A stretch of 64,000 bases of DNA, taken from contig CM070615.1 in the NCBI GenBank assembly GCA_036346395.1, positions 9,863,534 to 9,927,533 of the forward strand, given 5' to 3'. Positions 1 to 10,957 of this stretch are shown in pieces. Position 1 is the stretch's first letter; every line of letters begins with the position of its first letter. Made by a program: the position numbers and the translations under genes. The notes beneath the pieces are model-generated. The model made no database searches. It was given only the letters and a program-made list of their open reading frames with translations, and was not told where the DNA came from. The stretch comes from Hsuehochloa calcarea. Taxonomy: Eukaryota > Streptophyta > Magnoliopsida > Poales > Poaceae.

Positions 1-993
1 GATACTACGTAAAATCAATACTCTGTGCATTCTCAGGTTTGACAAGCTTAAAGTTTTCGGAACCGAAAGGGAGGCCGGAGCCAAAGTAATGGAGGAGCAC
101 AAGGAGGAGTGTAACCATATTTGTTGCCTAGCGATGAAGAACAAGAAGGACAAAGCGGTTGGAAGGAGAAAGTCAAGCAGCCCATGCGGTTGATCAAGGA
201 GGAAAGAAACCCGTGTGGTGGGAGAGCAAAAGGGGAAGAAGCCCAAGAACTTAAAGCTCAAGTTTTGGATAAGATTTTCAAGCCCAGTTCGGATCTCCCA
301 CAAGCCCAACCGAAATCAAATTCGGAATCAACTCAAAATCAAAATCGGATTCGGAATCAGCATCAAATTCGGATTCAGAATCAGTACGATAGTCCGGAGT
401 AAAAAGGTTTGGGTGTTCTTGTGCTTGTTGGAAAGATAACCTCAAGGCCGATCCAATGGATCCTCTCTTAGTCCGAAATTCGTCACGTGTAAAACGATAT
501 GGCCGAAACAATATGACAGTTGTAAATTCAGAGTTTCCCTTTTGTTTTAGATTGTGTCCGAATAGGAGTAGGAGTTCTAATTCCGAAATAAAGTAGGAGT
601 AGGGCCTCTTGGCCAGCCATGAGGAGGAGAAGGGCACCATATATTAAGGGTTAGACCTCCATTTTAAACTCAGACCAGTTTATGCATAAGAATAGAAACA
701 TAACTATTGCTTGTTCTTTCGAAACCAGAGTTCATGCGAGGACTTTGAGAGAGGACTAGGCGATCCATTGATTCGTTTTGCAATTCAAGGTCAAGCCGTC
801 GTTCCATTGGGAATTGGGGACTTGGCGATCGTCGTTCGTGGTCTCGCGACGATCAACTATCGGGTGTGTTTTGGGCGTATTCCAAAGAGTTGAGGGTTCG
901 TGCATTGGCGTGAGTGTTCAGCTAGCGACATCGTCTACTTCGCATCAGTTATCCACGGTTACTCACCGAGAAGATCGGGCATCCCCTGTATCA
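1..993 (+). repeat. Element A 5' LTR (left end outside window)
   Basis: This stretch is repeated with high similarity at about 7149-8213, in the same orientation, with element A between the copies. Position 1 aligns with about 7149, so the LTR starts before the window. It ends in TGTATCA at 993, followed after two bases by a primer binding site, which marks it as the 5' LTR. Compared with the 3' copy it lacks one of two 43-bp purine-rich repeats and a segment of about 26 bp near 400. The short frames inside it are LTR sequence, not genes. Confidence 0.85.
638..646 (+). promoter_or_regulatory. Probable TATA box, element A 5' LTR
   Basis: CATATATTA lies 350 bp before the LTR end, where an LTR U3 promoter is expected. 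The same motif recurs at 7858-7866 in the other LTR. Confidence 0.5.
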
Positions 994-995
994 TA

Positions 996-1007
996 TGGTA
1001 TCAGATT
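996..1007 (+). other. Primer binding site, element A
   Basis: TGGTATCAGATT matches the first ten bases of the plant initiator Met-tRNA complement (TGGTATCAGAGC). It starts two bases after the LTR end, the normal spacing for plant LTR retrotransposons. Confidence 0.8.
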
Positions 1008-2338
1008 CTAGGTTTACTCGGTGAGAGCTTTTTCACCCTTAGTTTAGATTCATTTTTTTGTCCTATAGTCCATTAAACCAAAAATTACAACACAAAAATT
1101 CCAAACCCTAGTTTCAATCTGTTATTTCTTGTGAGTTTTGTTAGGTTTTAGTCCATTAGAATTTTTTTGTTTTAGTGTTGATCTAAGTGTTTTCTTTGCG
1201 TACCTTGTTCCTTGTTTCCTTCCTAAAAAACCAAAAAAAGTCCAAAAATCAAATTCGGTCCCTGACACAATTTTCGTTAAATCCGAGTTCAATTGGTACA
1301 CTGTTTTATAAATTAGTCATAACTTTTGCGTCCGAACTCCGATTGAAGTGCTCTTTGATTCGTTGAAAAGCTTACAACGAGATCTCAAACTTTACTGTTT
1401 TGGTCAAATCCAAATTCGACAGTCTTCTATGTGTGTTCGAGCCTCCAACTTTCTTAAGTATTGCAATTGTTGAGAAGCTTTACTTATATCCTTTCATCTT
1501 ATGAGACTAGCTTTTGATATTGTATTAGGGCTGCTCATTGAACATTGTTTACACCTTGCTGAATTGTTGGGCTTATGCACTCACGAGGGTAGCAAAACAC
1601 TTTCGGCCATTGAGAAAAGAAGAGAAAAAAGGCAGCGCACAATAGTAAGAGCCACGGCATTGAGAAAAAAAAGAGTATAAAAAAACTGAGAGCAAAAACA
1701 TAATTTTTGAGAAAGAAAAGAGAGGAAGAAAAAAAATCTTTTGCCGATTGCTACAGTGTCATGCATTTTATTGGTTGCTACAGTACCAGCCCATCATTAT
1801 TCCAGTTTGTGTAGTCATGTTTTTTTCTTTTTTTAGCAATCTTGTGCCCTACTATTTTCAATTGCAATTGGCTAGCGTCTCTCTTAGTACTTGGTGCAAA
1901 ACGAGCTAGTTTCATCTCTATTTCATTTTCCTTCTTGCTAGCTCATTCTTTTGTTTGCATTGAGTCACATTTGTCTTTGCGTGTGCGTTCATCCTTTTCA
2001 CTTAAACCCATTGGATCAGCACATAGGCAAAAGAATCTAGCTTGGATCATTAATTAGCTTTACAACAACTTGAATATCAGTTTGCATAGGTTATACACAT
2101 ACCTTACCAAGCTTCACCTACACCCATTCGTGTACTACCTTTGCTCTTGGTTACGCTCATACATTATCGGGTTGAGGTTGTTCGCAATCACAAGTGTCGT
2201 TCTGCAGTCCTTGATTCACTTTGGAACGGTAAGCTTGTCTTGTTTTCAGGACAGTGAGTTGTGAGCGTAGAGAGAGAGAGAGCTATTTTGTTTTACTAAC
2301 CTGGATATAACCTTGTTTGCTATTCGTGAGTTGTTGTC
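1008..2338 (+). other. Element A untranslated leader
   Basis: This AT-rich stretch of about 1.3 kb lies between the primer binding site and the first gag-like start codon. No frame in it resembles a known protein. It contains purine-rich tracts near 1610-1740 and a GA dinucleotide run at 2269-2282. Long leaders are common in plant gypsy elements. Confidence 0.5.
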
Positions 2339-2600
2339 ATGTCAGGTCATCAGGAGGATCTATCGATTACATTTATGGAGTACACTCGCTTGCGCAGGAT
2401 GCTACAAAAGCAACTTCAGGATCGTGATAATGGTGTGCGCGATAAGCTTGGGGCCGTTCGGTATGAATTGAACAATCTCGGGGAGGAGGTTACGCAACTA
2501 CGTACAGACATCAACAACAAATTCTTGGAGCAGCACACCATGTTCAACCACCCCGACGTGCATCGTAAGGATTTTGTCACTAAGCCTAAATTTTCTATCG
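2339..2600 (+). pseudogene. Element A gag, N-terminal fragment
   Basis: From ATG at 2339 the frame encodes about 87 residues of charged, coiled-coil-like sequence (MSGHQEDLS..., then RRMLQKQLQDRDNGVRDKL and a heptad-like LNNLGEEVTQLRTDIN). It then runs into the inverted LTR of element B at about 2601. The matching downstream gag sequence resumes at about 5366. Assignment as a gag N-terminus rests on position (after LTR, primer site and leader, before the gag core) rather than on a diagnostic motif. Residues after about 2601 in the same open frame come from the inserted LTR. Confidence 0.55.
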
Positions 2601-3030
2601 TAGATGAATCCCGATTGTTGGCCCAATCTTTCACGGTACACTTGAAGATCGGTAGCAATATCACAAACCAATTCGGTGAATTGAATTGTAAGAAAATCAA
2701 TAAACTCACAAACCAATCTAATAGATTGAATTACAAGTAGTAGCCTTCGATGAACAGTACTCCGAAGCAAGAGATAGATATCTTGATCTCGCTCTCAATC
2801 TTTCTCCCTCAACCTCTCCAACTCATCTCATGACTCAAGAACACACGATGTGCACCAAAACGGCTTTTCTGACTTTTATTATCTAAATGATAACTTGTCC
2901 TCCATATAGTGCGGCCATGGGGGGTTTATATAGCCTCCCACGCAAGCAATACTAATATTTGGATGAACAGTAACCACAGATGAACAGTAATCTGAGTCGG
3001 AGAGCAGTAATTCCGTAAGGATGAATAGTA
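2601..3030 (-). repeat. Element B LTR, left copy (truncated)
   Basis: This segment is a direct repeat of 4430-4860. On the minus strand it carries CTATATAAACC, a good TATA box, and several GGATTACTGTTCATCC-like repeats. Relative to the right copy it lacks about 25 bases at the end that should adjoin the element A gag. Its other side runs into an Angela-type LTR fragment. It is therefore a broken 3' LTR of a minus-strand element nested in A. Confidence 0.7.
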
Positions 3031-3031
3031 G

Positions 3032-3684
3032 TGGATAACATCATGTGGTCGACACTTCGACCACTAGTGGCATGGCCATGCACTTTCTTTATCCGATCAC
3101 CACGAGGTGCCAGAGGCATCTCTCCTATTATGTTAGGAGGGGCAATTCCCATCTCGACCAGTCACATCCCTTCGCATGTTTCATAGTATACCCGAAAGCT
3201 ACCTTTATAACTACCTAGTTACGGAGTAGCGTTTGGCAACCCCTAAGAGTGGTATTACACATGTAGGAAACCAAGCTGATCTCATGTCTAAGGATTATAC
3301 ATCATCATTACTTGAGACCAACTAATGACACAAAGATTCATAACAATCTCAATAGTGTCTCAATGATGGGTCTATCCAACACCATGTTCTCTAACATGTA
3401 CTCACACTATTTATTCGATATCTCCATATCTATGACCGGTGAAACCAGGTCATCAATCAATACATGTGCTAGTCACATAGTCACTGGTGTTCCAACCAGT
3501 GACCTCCGACCAGGGATACATTTAGAATGACATCATATAAGTTAAAGAGTTCCACCAACAAGTCACGTACTTATTGATCTATAACAAATGATTCATTCAA
3601 GGAACATGATAACATATTATCAAAATCATGAATATAATGAAATATCATCTTCTCTATGATTGCCTCTAGGGTATATTTCCAACA
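3032..3684 (-). repeat. Angela/BARE-type LTR fragment
   Basis: The reverse complement begins at 3684 with TGTTGGAAATATACCCTAGA and follows the first ~600 bp of the LTR at 58307, including the stretch around GGCATGGCCATGCACTTTC. TGTTGGAAATATGCCCTAGAGGC is the usual start of Angela/BARE/RIRE1 copia LTRs. Only about 650 of some 1,560 bp are present. TGGGAC precedes the start, like the end of a polypurine tract. It carries an insertion of about 60 bp relative to the copy at 58307. Confidence 0.75.
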
Positions 3685-3689
3685 GTCCC

Positions 3690-4390
3690 AATGTTGATGT
3701 TGCCATCATGAGAAAGCACCTTATCTTGCTGTTCACGGGCAGAATTGATGACGGCCTCCTAAGCTTTTTTTCTTTCTTTTCTGGCCATCTTTTCTTCCTC
3801 CCGTTTCTTATGCTTTAGCCTTTGTCGTTGCTCTTCAATGTCGTCTTGGACCTTGTCTCGTCGCTGTCTATCTTTGAAGTACCTTGACGAAGACCAAGAT
3901 GTAATGTTCTTCCGTGTTCCCTTCCAAGGAAAAGAGTACCGCATGAAAAGGCGTGATGCAACTTGGTGTATGTGTTGTTCGCCAACCAATATGCATCAAT
4001 CACCAACGAACATGCTCGCATATGCATAGGAATCACATCACAAGAAATAACTGCAGTATACCCATCCAAAGAAAATTTTACCTCCACTCGTTTTGTGATC
4101 GAATATGCTTGAACCTCCAAAGCAACTGATACGGCTCTGGATGCGGCTTTGTGATCAACCCCAATCTATCCACAAGTGTTTGGCTTGCAGCGTTTGTTAA
4201 GCTTCCCGTATCGATCATCATAGCATAATCTGTGTTCCCCACTTGACATCAATTGAAGAACATGTGGCTCGGCTCGTGGAGTGGATCCTCCTCACATTGA
4301 TCTATTATATAGTTGAATTGCATGATCGCTTCATCTCCTTCATGTCAGTCATGTTGATCTTCGTAGCAATAACGTACCGTGAGTAACTGA
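3690..4390 (-). pseudogene. Element B internal remnant, gypsy protease region
   Basis: Read on the minus strand from the primer site at 4391, the sequence encodes a decayed retropepsin region: MMIDTGSLTNAASQTLVDRL with the catalytic D-T-G at about 4220, then a PHPEPY-type stretch and CDVIPMHMRACSL, as in plant gypsy protease domains. A lysine/arginine/glutamate-rich linker follows (about 3759-3900). Several frames are needed, so it is not functional. No gag core, reverse transcriptase or integrase remains between the LTRs, so most of the element has been lost. Confidence 0.6.
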
Positions 4391-4403
4391 AGCTCTGATA
4401 CCA
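4391..4403 (-). other. Primer binding site, element B
   Basis: On the minus strand, TGGTATCAGAGCT starts two bases inside the LTR end (TTATCA at 4406). This fixes element B as a minus-strand LTR retrotransposon whose 5' LTR is the right-hand copy. Confidence 0.85.
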
Positions 4404-4405
4404 CC

Positions 4406-4890
4406 TGATAAGGATCTACCTAGTTGATTAGATGAATCCCGATTGTTGGCCCAATATTTCACGGTACACTTGAAGATCAGTAGCAATCTCACAAACCAAT
4501 TCGGTGAATTGAATTGTAAGAAAATCAATAAACTCACAAACCAATCTAATAGATTGAATTGCAAGTAGTAGCCTCCGATGAACAATACTCCGAAGTAAGA
4601 GATAGATATCTTGATCTCGTTCTCAATCTTTCTCCCTCAACCTCTCCAACTCATCTCATGACTCAAGAACACACGATGTGCGCCAAAACGGCTTTTCTGA
4701 TTTTTATTATCTAAATCAAAACTTTTCCTCCATATAGTGCGGCCATGGGGGGTTTATATAGCCTCCCACGCAAGCAATACTAATATTTGGATGAATAGTA
4801 ACCACAGATGAACAGTATCCGAGTCGGTGAGCAGTAATTCCGTAAGGATGAACAGTAATCCGCTCGGATGAACAGTAATCCAATTTGAAA
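4406..4890 (-). repeat. Element B LTR, right copy (5' LTR)
   Basis: The minus-strand LTR ends at 4406, next to the primer binding site. Positions 4430-4860 match the left copy. A minus-strand TATA box (CTATATAAACC) lies near 4757, and ATGAACAGTA repeats fill about 4790-4880. The outer boundary cannot be set because the left copy is truncated there; the LTR may extend towards 5300. Confidence 0.7.
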
Positions 4891-5365
4891 TCAACTTTAA
4901 ATTTGGAAACTTAAACTATTCTAATTTTGGAATAAAAATATTAAACACCAATTGGCTGTCCGAATTGGATCCAAACTGAACCAACCCACGTGCCATGTTC
5001 CCGATGTCATCCCCATGCATGGCCAAGTCTTCCTCTCAGTTTCTCTTGTGTTGTGGGCTTTCCTTCTTTGAGCTTTTTGCGCGAACTTGTTCCATGCACT
5101 TGATGCTTCCTTTGACGCCAATGCAACCCTTGTTGCCATGTCATCACATGTCTTTCTTGACTGCTCGCATGCGCTAGGGTTTTAACCCGAGAGCATGTTC
5201 CCTCTCGTTGGCCAGCATCTCCATCCACCCTGTTGGCCTTCACATTGTTTTGTTTTACCTTTTGTTGCAAAACAACACCAATGGAGTCAATTTGAGTTCT
5301 AGTATTAGTTTGCAATTTAGGGATGCAAACCAATGTTTTGGTAGTAGTTATGCCCGTATCACAAC
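4891..5365. other. Unassigned: outer part of element B LTR or element A
   Basis: This holds no convincing reading frame. It lies between the recognisable right LTR of B and the point where the A gag core resumes. It begins AT-rich and becomes mixed. Minus-strand frames here read antisense to the A gag and have no protein-like features. Confidence 0.4.
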
Positions 5366-6783
5366 TATTCCAATGAGAGGAAGCTCTTACTTGTGTCCAA
5401 TGGTTTGGCTGATTATGCCAGACATTGGTGGGAGCGATTTGTTCGTAAGCATATGGAGCGCCATGAATTGCCAATTATCACCTAAGAGCAGATGAAACAG
5501 CATTTGCGTGCACGTTTTGTACCTTACCACTGCAAGTGTTCCCTAGTGGAAAAGTTGAGAGGGTTGCGACAATTTTTGAAGTCCACTTGTGTGACACAAG
5601 AGAAGGCAACCGAGCATGGGATTTTCCCTTCGGTCCTAGCTTCATGTAGTATTGCTCCATTGCTTCAGGAAGAGATTGTGGTTACTCGTGATTGCTCTGT
5701 TGCTGACCCACAATCTTTGGGGGATGTGATGTATCCAAACCCATGTGAGAATGGGAGCCACATAGCCAAATTGAATGAGAATGGTAAAGAGAGTGAGCTG
5801 TGTGATTTCACCATATGTGAGGTTGATAGCATCTCCATCGAGTGTGAGAGAGATACACCAACAAAAAAGAGGGAAGTGGATGATAGCCAAAGTGAGGTTA
5901 TTGCTGAAATTAACAATCTACTCTCTACTCTAGTGTTGTTTCTCACATTGTGCAGTTCGATATTAAAGAAGAGGAGTTGAATGTTCAACAATCGGCATCG
6001 TTGGATGTAAAAGACGAGGAGATAACCACGGTTGGGGATGGAGTGCTTGCTGCCTTGTGGTTTTGTCATGATGATTTGATACCTACAACACCTACAATAA
6101 CTGAGAATGACGTTAAAGGTAACAATAATGGTGTTGAATTGAATATTCATCACGCAAATGTACGTATGTGTGAGAACTCTAGTGTTCCTTTGAATATTCT
6201 ATATTCTGAAATTTCTTCGCTCAATTTACATAATGTGAAATTGATTACTCATAAAGACATTCTTGCTAGAATATCTCTTGATGATTCTTTATACTATATC
6301 ATGTTCGATGATCCTAGAGAGCTATCTAGTGTGATTGAAAACCTTGCTAAAGTTTCATGTTTAAAATCACTAGTTAGTCCTTATGCCTACACATATACAT
6401 TCAATTTGATTGAAGATTATGGTGTAGATGACAAGTTCTATGTTTATCGAATATGCATTACTTGTGATAATCTTACTGATTTTAAATTGCATATTTTGCG
6501 CAAACCATCTATTAAGCAATGTCATGGTCACTTTGAGATGGCTTTCCATACAATTGCCTATTGTTTAGAACGCAACATGATGCCTACTTGTTTATCCTAT
6601 ACTAGTATACATAGTAGTGTAGTTGAAGCATGGAAGGCACTAAAAATTTTCTCCCCCAAATTTGAACAACTTGATCTAGCTGGTCTCTTTTATATTTTGT
6701 CCATGTGCTTAGAAAAGTTGAGTATGACATTTTCTCATGGGAGAGAGAATGATGTGAATGAAGGTACCACAATGTATATATAA
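5366..6783 (+). pseudogene. Element A gag core plus unknown C-terminal region
   Basis: The first ~75 codons resemble a plant Retrotrans_gag core: NGLADYARHWWERFVRKHME, then after an in-frame TAA (about 5484), MKQHLRARFVPYHCKCSL, which fits the W-W...LR.RFVP..Y pattern. The frame then continues through an acidic region (5590-5930). After one frameshift near 5930-5950 it runs without a stop to TAA at 6781. This ~400-residue tail has no zinc knuckle, protease, reverse transcriptase or integrase motif, and I do not recognise it. Base composition stays even across it. A gag-only internal region fits a non-autonomous (TR-GAG-like) element. Why the tail has stayed open is unknown. Confidence 0.6.
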
Positions 6784-7148
6784 AATATATCATATAGTTG
6801 CAGTTGTGTTACTTATTTTGTGCAAAACAACGCGAATAACACAACAATTGATACATACATATATCACGTATATACGCTGTTCTCTTTGTTTAGTACATGT
6901 TTAGCAAATTATCATGCGCTACACGGAAGTTGTTTGGATGATAAATACATATACCATGCATATACGTTATTTCCTTTGTGTAGCACATTTTCAGGCTATC
7001 AAAAGCCGATGATGGCTTTTTGGAAGAAAGAAAGGATGATGAGGATATCCCTAATACTTATGAGGTTGTTTATGAAGCAAGAGCTACACTTCTCAAACAA
7101 CAGGTTCAATTATTTCTTAACAAGTTTCTTTGTGTTTTCTATGAGAAT
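6784..7148 (+). other. Element A 3' internal region / LTR start not resolved
   Basis: It contains two diverged copies of a segment with ATACATATA-CC/CA-TGCATATACG and a following TTTGTTTAGTACAT/TTTGTGTAGCACAT block (about 6855-6905 and 6945-6990), apparently a local duplication. A weak coding-like frame continues to about 7150. The 3' LTR starts somewhere at or before 7149, but the matching 5' end is outside the window. Confidence 0.4.
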
Positions 7149-8213
7149 TAGATACTATGTAAAAGTAATACTCTGTGCATTCTCAGGTTTGACAAACTTA
7201 AAGTCTTTGGAACCAAAAGGGAGACCGGGGCCAAAGTAATGGAGGAGCACAAGGAAGAGGGTAACCATATTTGTTGCCTAGCGATGAAGAACAAGAAGGT
7301 CAAAGCGGTTGAGAAGGAGAAAGTCAAGCAGCCCATGCGGTTGATCAAGGAGGAAAGAAGCCCGTGTGGTGGGAGAGCAAATGGGGAAGAAGCCCAAGAG
7401 CTTAAAGCGTGGTGGGAGAGCAAAAGGGGAAGAAGCCCAAGAACTTAAAGCTCAAATTTTGGATAAGATTTTCAAGCCCAATTCGGATCTCCCACAAGCC
7501 CAATCGAAATCAAATTCGGAATCAACTAAGAATCAAATTCGTATTCGGAATCAGCATCAAATTCGGATTCGGAATCAGCAGGATAGTCCGGAGTAAAAAT
7601 GTCATTACTTTCACAAACGAAGTCCGATTTGGGTGTTCTTGTGCTTGTTGGAAAGATAACTTCAAGACCGATCCAATGGATCCTCTCTTAGTCCGAAATT
7701 CGTCACGTGTAAAAAGATATGGCCGAAACAATATGATAGTTGTAAATTCAGAGTTTCCTTTTTATTTTAGATTGTGTCCGAATAGGAGTAGGAGTTCTAA
7801 TTCTGAAATAGAGTAGGAGTAGGGCCTCTTGTCCAGCCATGAGGAGGAGAAGGGCACTATATATTAAGGGTTAGACCCCCATTGTAACCTCATACCTGTT
7901 TATGCATAAGAATAGAAACATAGCTATTGCTTGTTCTTTCGAAACCAGAGTTCATGTGAGGACTTTGAGAGAGGACTAGGCGATCCATTGATTCGTTCTG
8001 CAATTCAAGGTCAAGCTGTCGTTCCATTGGGAATTGGGGACTTGGCGATCGTTGTTTGTGGTCTCGCGACAATCAACTATCCGGTGTGTTTTGGGCGTAT
8101 TCCAAAGAGTTGAGGGTTCGTGCATTGGCGCGAGTGTTCAGCTAGCGACATCGTCTACTTCGCATCAGTTATCCATGGTTACTCACCGAGAAGATCGGGC
8201 ATCCCCTGTATCA
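7149..8213 (+). repeat. Element A 3' LTR
   Basis: Direct repeat of positions 1-993, ending at the same TGTATCA (8211-8213 is the final TCA). Differences include a 43-bp tandem duplication at about 7362-7448 (GGTGGGAGAGCAAA...) and an extra CATTACTTTCACAAACGAAG near 7603. The following sequence is the tail of an unrelated long LTR, so A inserted into older LTR DNA. Confidence 0.85.
7858..7866 (+). promoter_or_regulatory. Probable TATA box, element A 3' LTR
   Basis: TATATATTA at the position equivalent to 638-646 in the 5' LTR. Confidence 0.45.
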
Positions 8214-8687
8214 TTGTTATTCGTATGTCTTGCGAGTACATTTTTGTACTCAGCTGCATTGCCTATGTTGCAGGTGAGAAGTCGTTCAAATTGGGTTAAG
8301 TACTTCAGACGCTACGACTTTAACTCCAGTTGGTTGCTTGTGGGTTATGGGCATGCCAACTCGGTTTTGCTCTTTCATTTCTTTATTTATCTTCCGCTGC
8401 GATTTATTTGGGTTATGTTTAAATTTGGCCGGCCAGCCCTCTTCTGCAAACTTGTACCTTAAGGTTCTATGTAATGATGTTGTAATAGCGATTCTATTAT
8501 TTTGTGCATTATGTATGGAGATGAATGAAATGTTGTGTTTGGATATGTGCATGTTAGCCACTGATCCTTGGGAGCTAACATGAGACACATATCCGGGCAC
8601 TCGGAATTGTATTCGTCTTTCATTAAGTATAATGCTTTTGGCGTAATTACTTAGCTTTAAACTGATCCGATCGTGGGGCCTTACAAT
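8214..8687 (+). repeat. L1: tail of a long gypsy-type LTR
   Basis: Immediately after the A 3' LTR comes GCGAGTAC...GTACTC (8232-8251), an inverted repeat found near the ends of the other long LTRs here (25035, 34407, 40992, and 8961 on the minus strand). About 440 bp of LTR-like tail follows, ending near GGGGCCTTACA at 8687. The front part of this LTR is outside the window, on the far side of element A. Family assignment is by shared motifs only. Confidence 0.5.
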
Positions 8688-9276
8688 ATCGATCCACACA
8701 AGACGATTAATAAAATAACGACTAATTTGAATAGAAAATAATGGTTTTGACCTTAAGGTCGAGTTTACATTTATTAAACCTCGCAGGGCTGTTAATAAAT
8801 AAAATAGTATTAGTGAAACAAAATTAAACTCCAGCGGAATCCCATCAATTCATCACAGGCAACAGACTGGGATCAAGACCCTAACGATCAACACCTTCGT
8901 AGAACTCCTCCTCAAATGCAGAGCGAAGACTCCTCCACTTTTGTTGAATGTTTGAAGTATGAGTACACAACCATACTCGCAAGTCATACCACAGAATGCA
9001 ATTTATAGATGATGGCTTATTGCAAAGGAATGACTTCTGTGGTTATTTGGCATAAAGCAACATTTGCAATTGAATATGAATAATAGATTGAAAATAATAT
9101 TTAAAACAAATAAACAATAATAATTTGATATTTGTTTTCACAAGGGACATATAGTTTAAACAAGTTATCCACACAATTGCACAAGTTATCTCACACAGCT
9201 GACCATTCCCAATTGTTTTGATGAAAATCTACCCCTCATGTGAAATCTCCAGGCATGTCCATGACCGCGAACGCGG

Positions 9277-9309
9277 CTATTCGAATAGATTGATTAACAC
9301 TCTGCAGAG
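9277..9309 (-). promoter_or_regulatory. Conserved double palindrome, LTR L2
   Basis: CTATTCGAATAG (9277-9288) and CTCTGCAGAG (9300-9309). On the minus strand the order matches LTR H. Function unknown. Confidence 0.8.
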
Positions 9310-10862
9310 GTTGTACACTTTACCCACACGATATAATCAGTGTAGCTAGCACTAATCATAGCAAAACCTTTCAGAAACTTCATCTCAAGCATTGACACTC
9401 CCGATATGCTTTACTGTTGTCCAATTTATGCATACAGCTCTTGGTACGACACACCATGGGACAGGTAAGTGGCGAACTGTCCTGTGATGTGAGTCTCACA
9501 CCTCCACCCTAGCACACAGCCTAACCTACAACCTGAGTTATCAATGTCAAGACTCCATAACCTCCTAAGTTAGGCCCATCCCATTAGGCATGTGGTTGTA
9601 CGAAAGCCCCAGTTCAATAGCGCACAAAGTTAAGTTCTTAATTAACCAAGGCAAGACTTCTAATTTATAACTAAATGTCACACATACCAATATTTCCATG
9701 CACACAGTTTCCACCATATTACACAATATCCACCACTTGCATCAGTCTAAATCTTTTCCCACTCTGTTGGTTAAGTGCAACACATGCCATCAACGAGTAA
9801 TAGCACACAACACACACAGTTGTATCACATAGTATCATAATCACTTAGTCATGGTTATATTTGCAACTCACATGAAATAATGACTCGTAGCATGGCTAAA
9901 CAATCTACTCGTATCTAACCAACCCATGTTGGTACTACGATAATACCAACTAATATAGAACCAACCTAGCGTGAAAAAAGATCGTGGCATAACAATAGAC
10001 AAGTTGGATGTAACAAATTGGATTAATAACTAAACCCCAAAGCATTTAAATAACTACTTGAAATAGAATGTAATAATTTGAATCAAAGTATTTTAAAAAC
10101 CGGGTGCAATAAGATCAAAGGTATAACTTGCCATGGAATAGGTCTAGGTATTGGTCTTGATCTTGGTGTACTCCTTCTTCAAAACTCCCCGAAGAATTAA
10201 CGTCTACTCGCAAACGAAATACATAAATAAAATAAATAAATAAATAATAGAGATAAATCAAGCCCCAAAAATTAATTAAAAATATCAGTTAAATAGAACT
10301 CAAATTTAGATGAATTTATGAATTTGAATGGGCTCAATCGTAGTTCAGATGAAGAAGATATGACCTTTGGAAGTTTCAATCTAAAGGAAAAACCCTAAAA
10401 ATGATTATTTGGAATTTCCGAATTATTCTTCAACAGACAAATCAGAATAATGATGTAGACTAATGTTATCCTTGGGAATTACGGGATTAAAGGGAAAAAA
10501 AAGAAACATGACATGTGGGACCCACAAGTCAGTGAAACGGTGTATGGTAGACTGAGTCTACCCGATCTAGATATGAGTTTGAATTGGATCTGCCAAGTTG
10601 GATCTAACATGGCCACCACGTGGTGTGACACCTTAGCAAACATGTGACATGGCAGCCTACGTGGCTGTCACTTCATCTGGTGACGTCAGATCGGCGGCGA
10701 CGCCTCTGGTTTTGCCAGACAGCGACGATCGGCGGCGCGGCACCGGCGACGGATGGTATAGATAGGTAGGGAATGCTATTACGGACACAATGGTGTACTC
10801 ACAGTCGGACGGGGATGACTGGACTGGCCAGCGGCGAGCTTTTGGCGGCGGAGATGAATCGG

Positions 10863-10957
10863 GTTTTGTCAAACGGTTTTTGAACCGTCTATGATAAGGC
10901 AAAACGCAGACAGTATTTTGTTGAAACCGTCTGTGAAGGTATACTATCACAGACCCG
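10863..10957. mobile_element. CACTA subterminal-repeat fragment inside L2
   Basis: About 90 bp containing AACCGTCTATGATAAGGC and TTGTTGAAACCGTCTGTGAA then ACTATCACAGAC. These match the subterminal repeats of the CACTA element at 49734-52206 (for example 51885-51935). No CACTA terminus is visible, so it is a fragment. Confidence 0.6.

Noticed and set aside
5007..5474. 155-codon minus-strand frame
   Set aside because: It overlaps the start of the A gag on the other strand and unassigned LTR-like DNA, with no protein-like motif.
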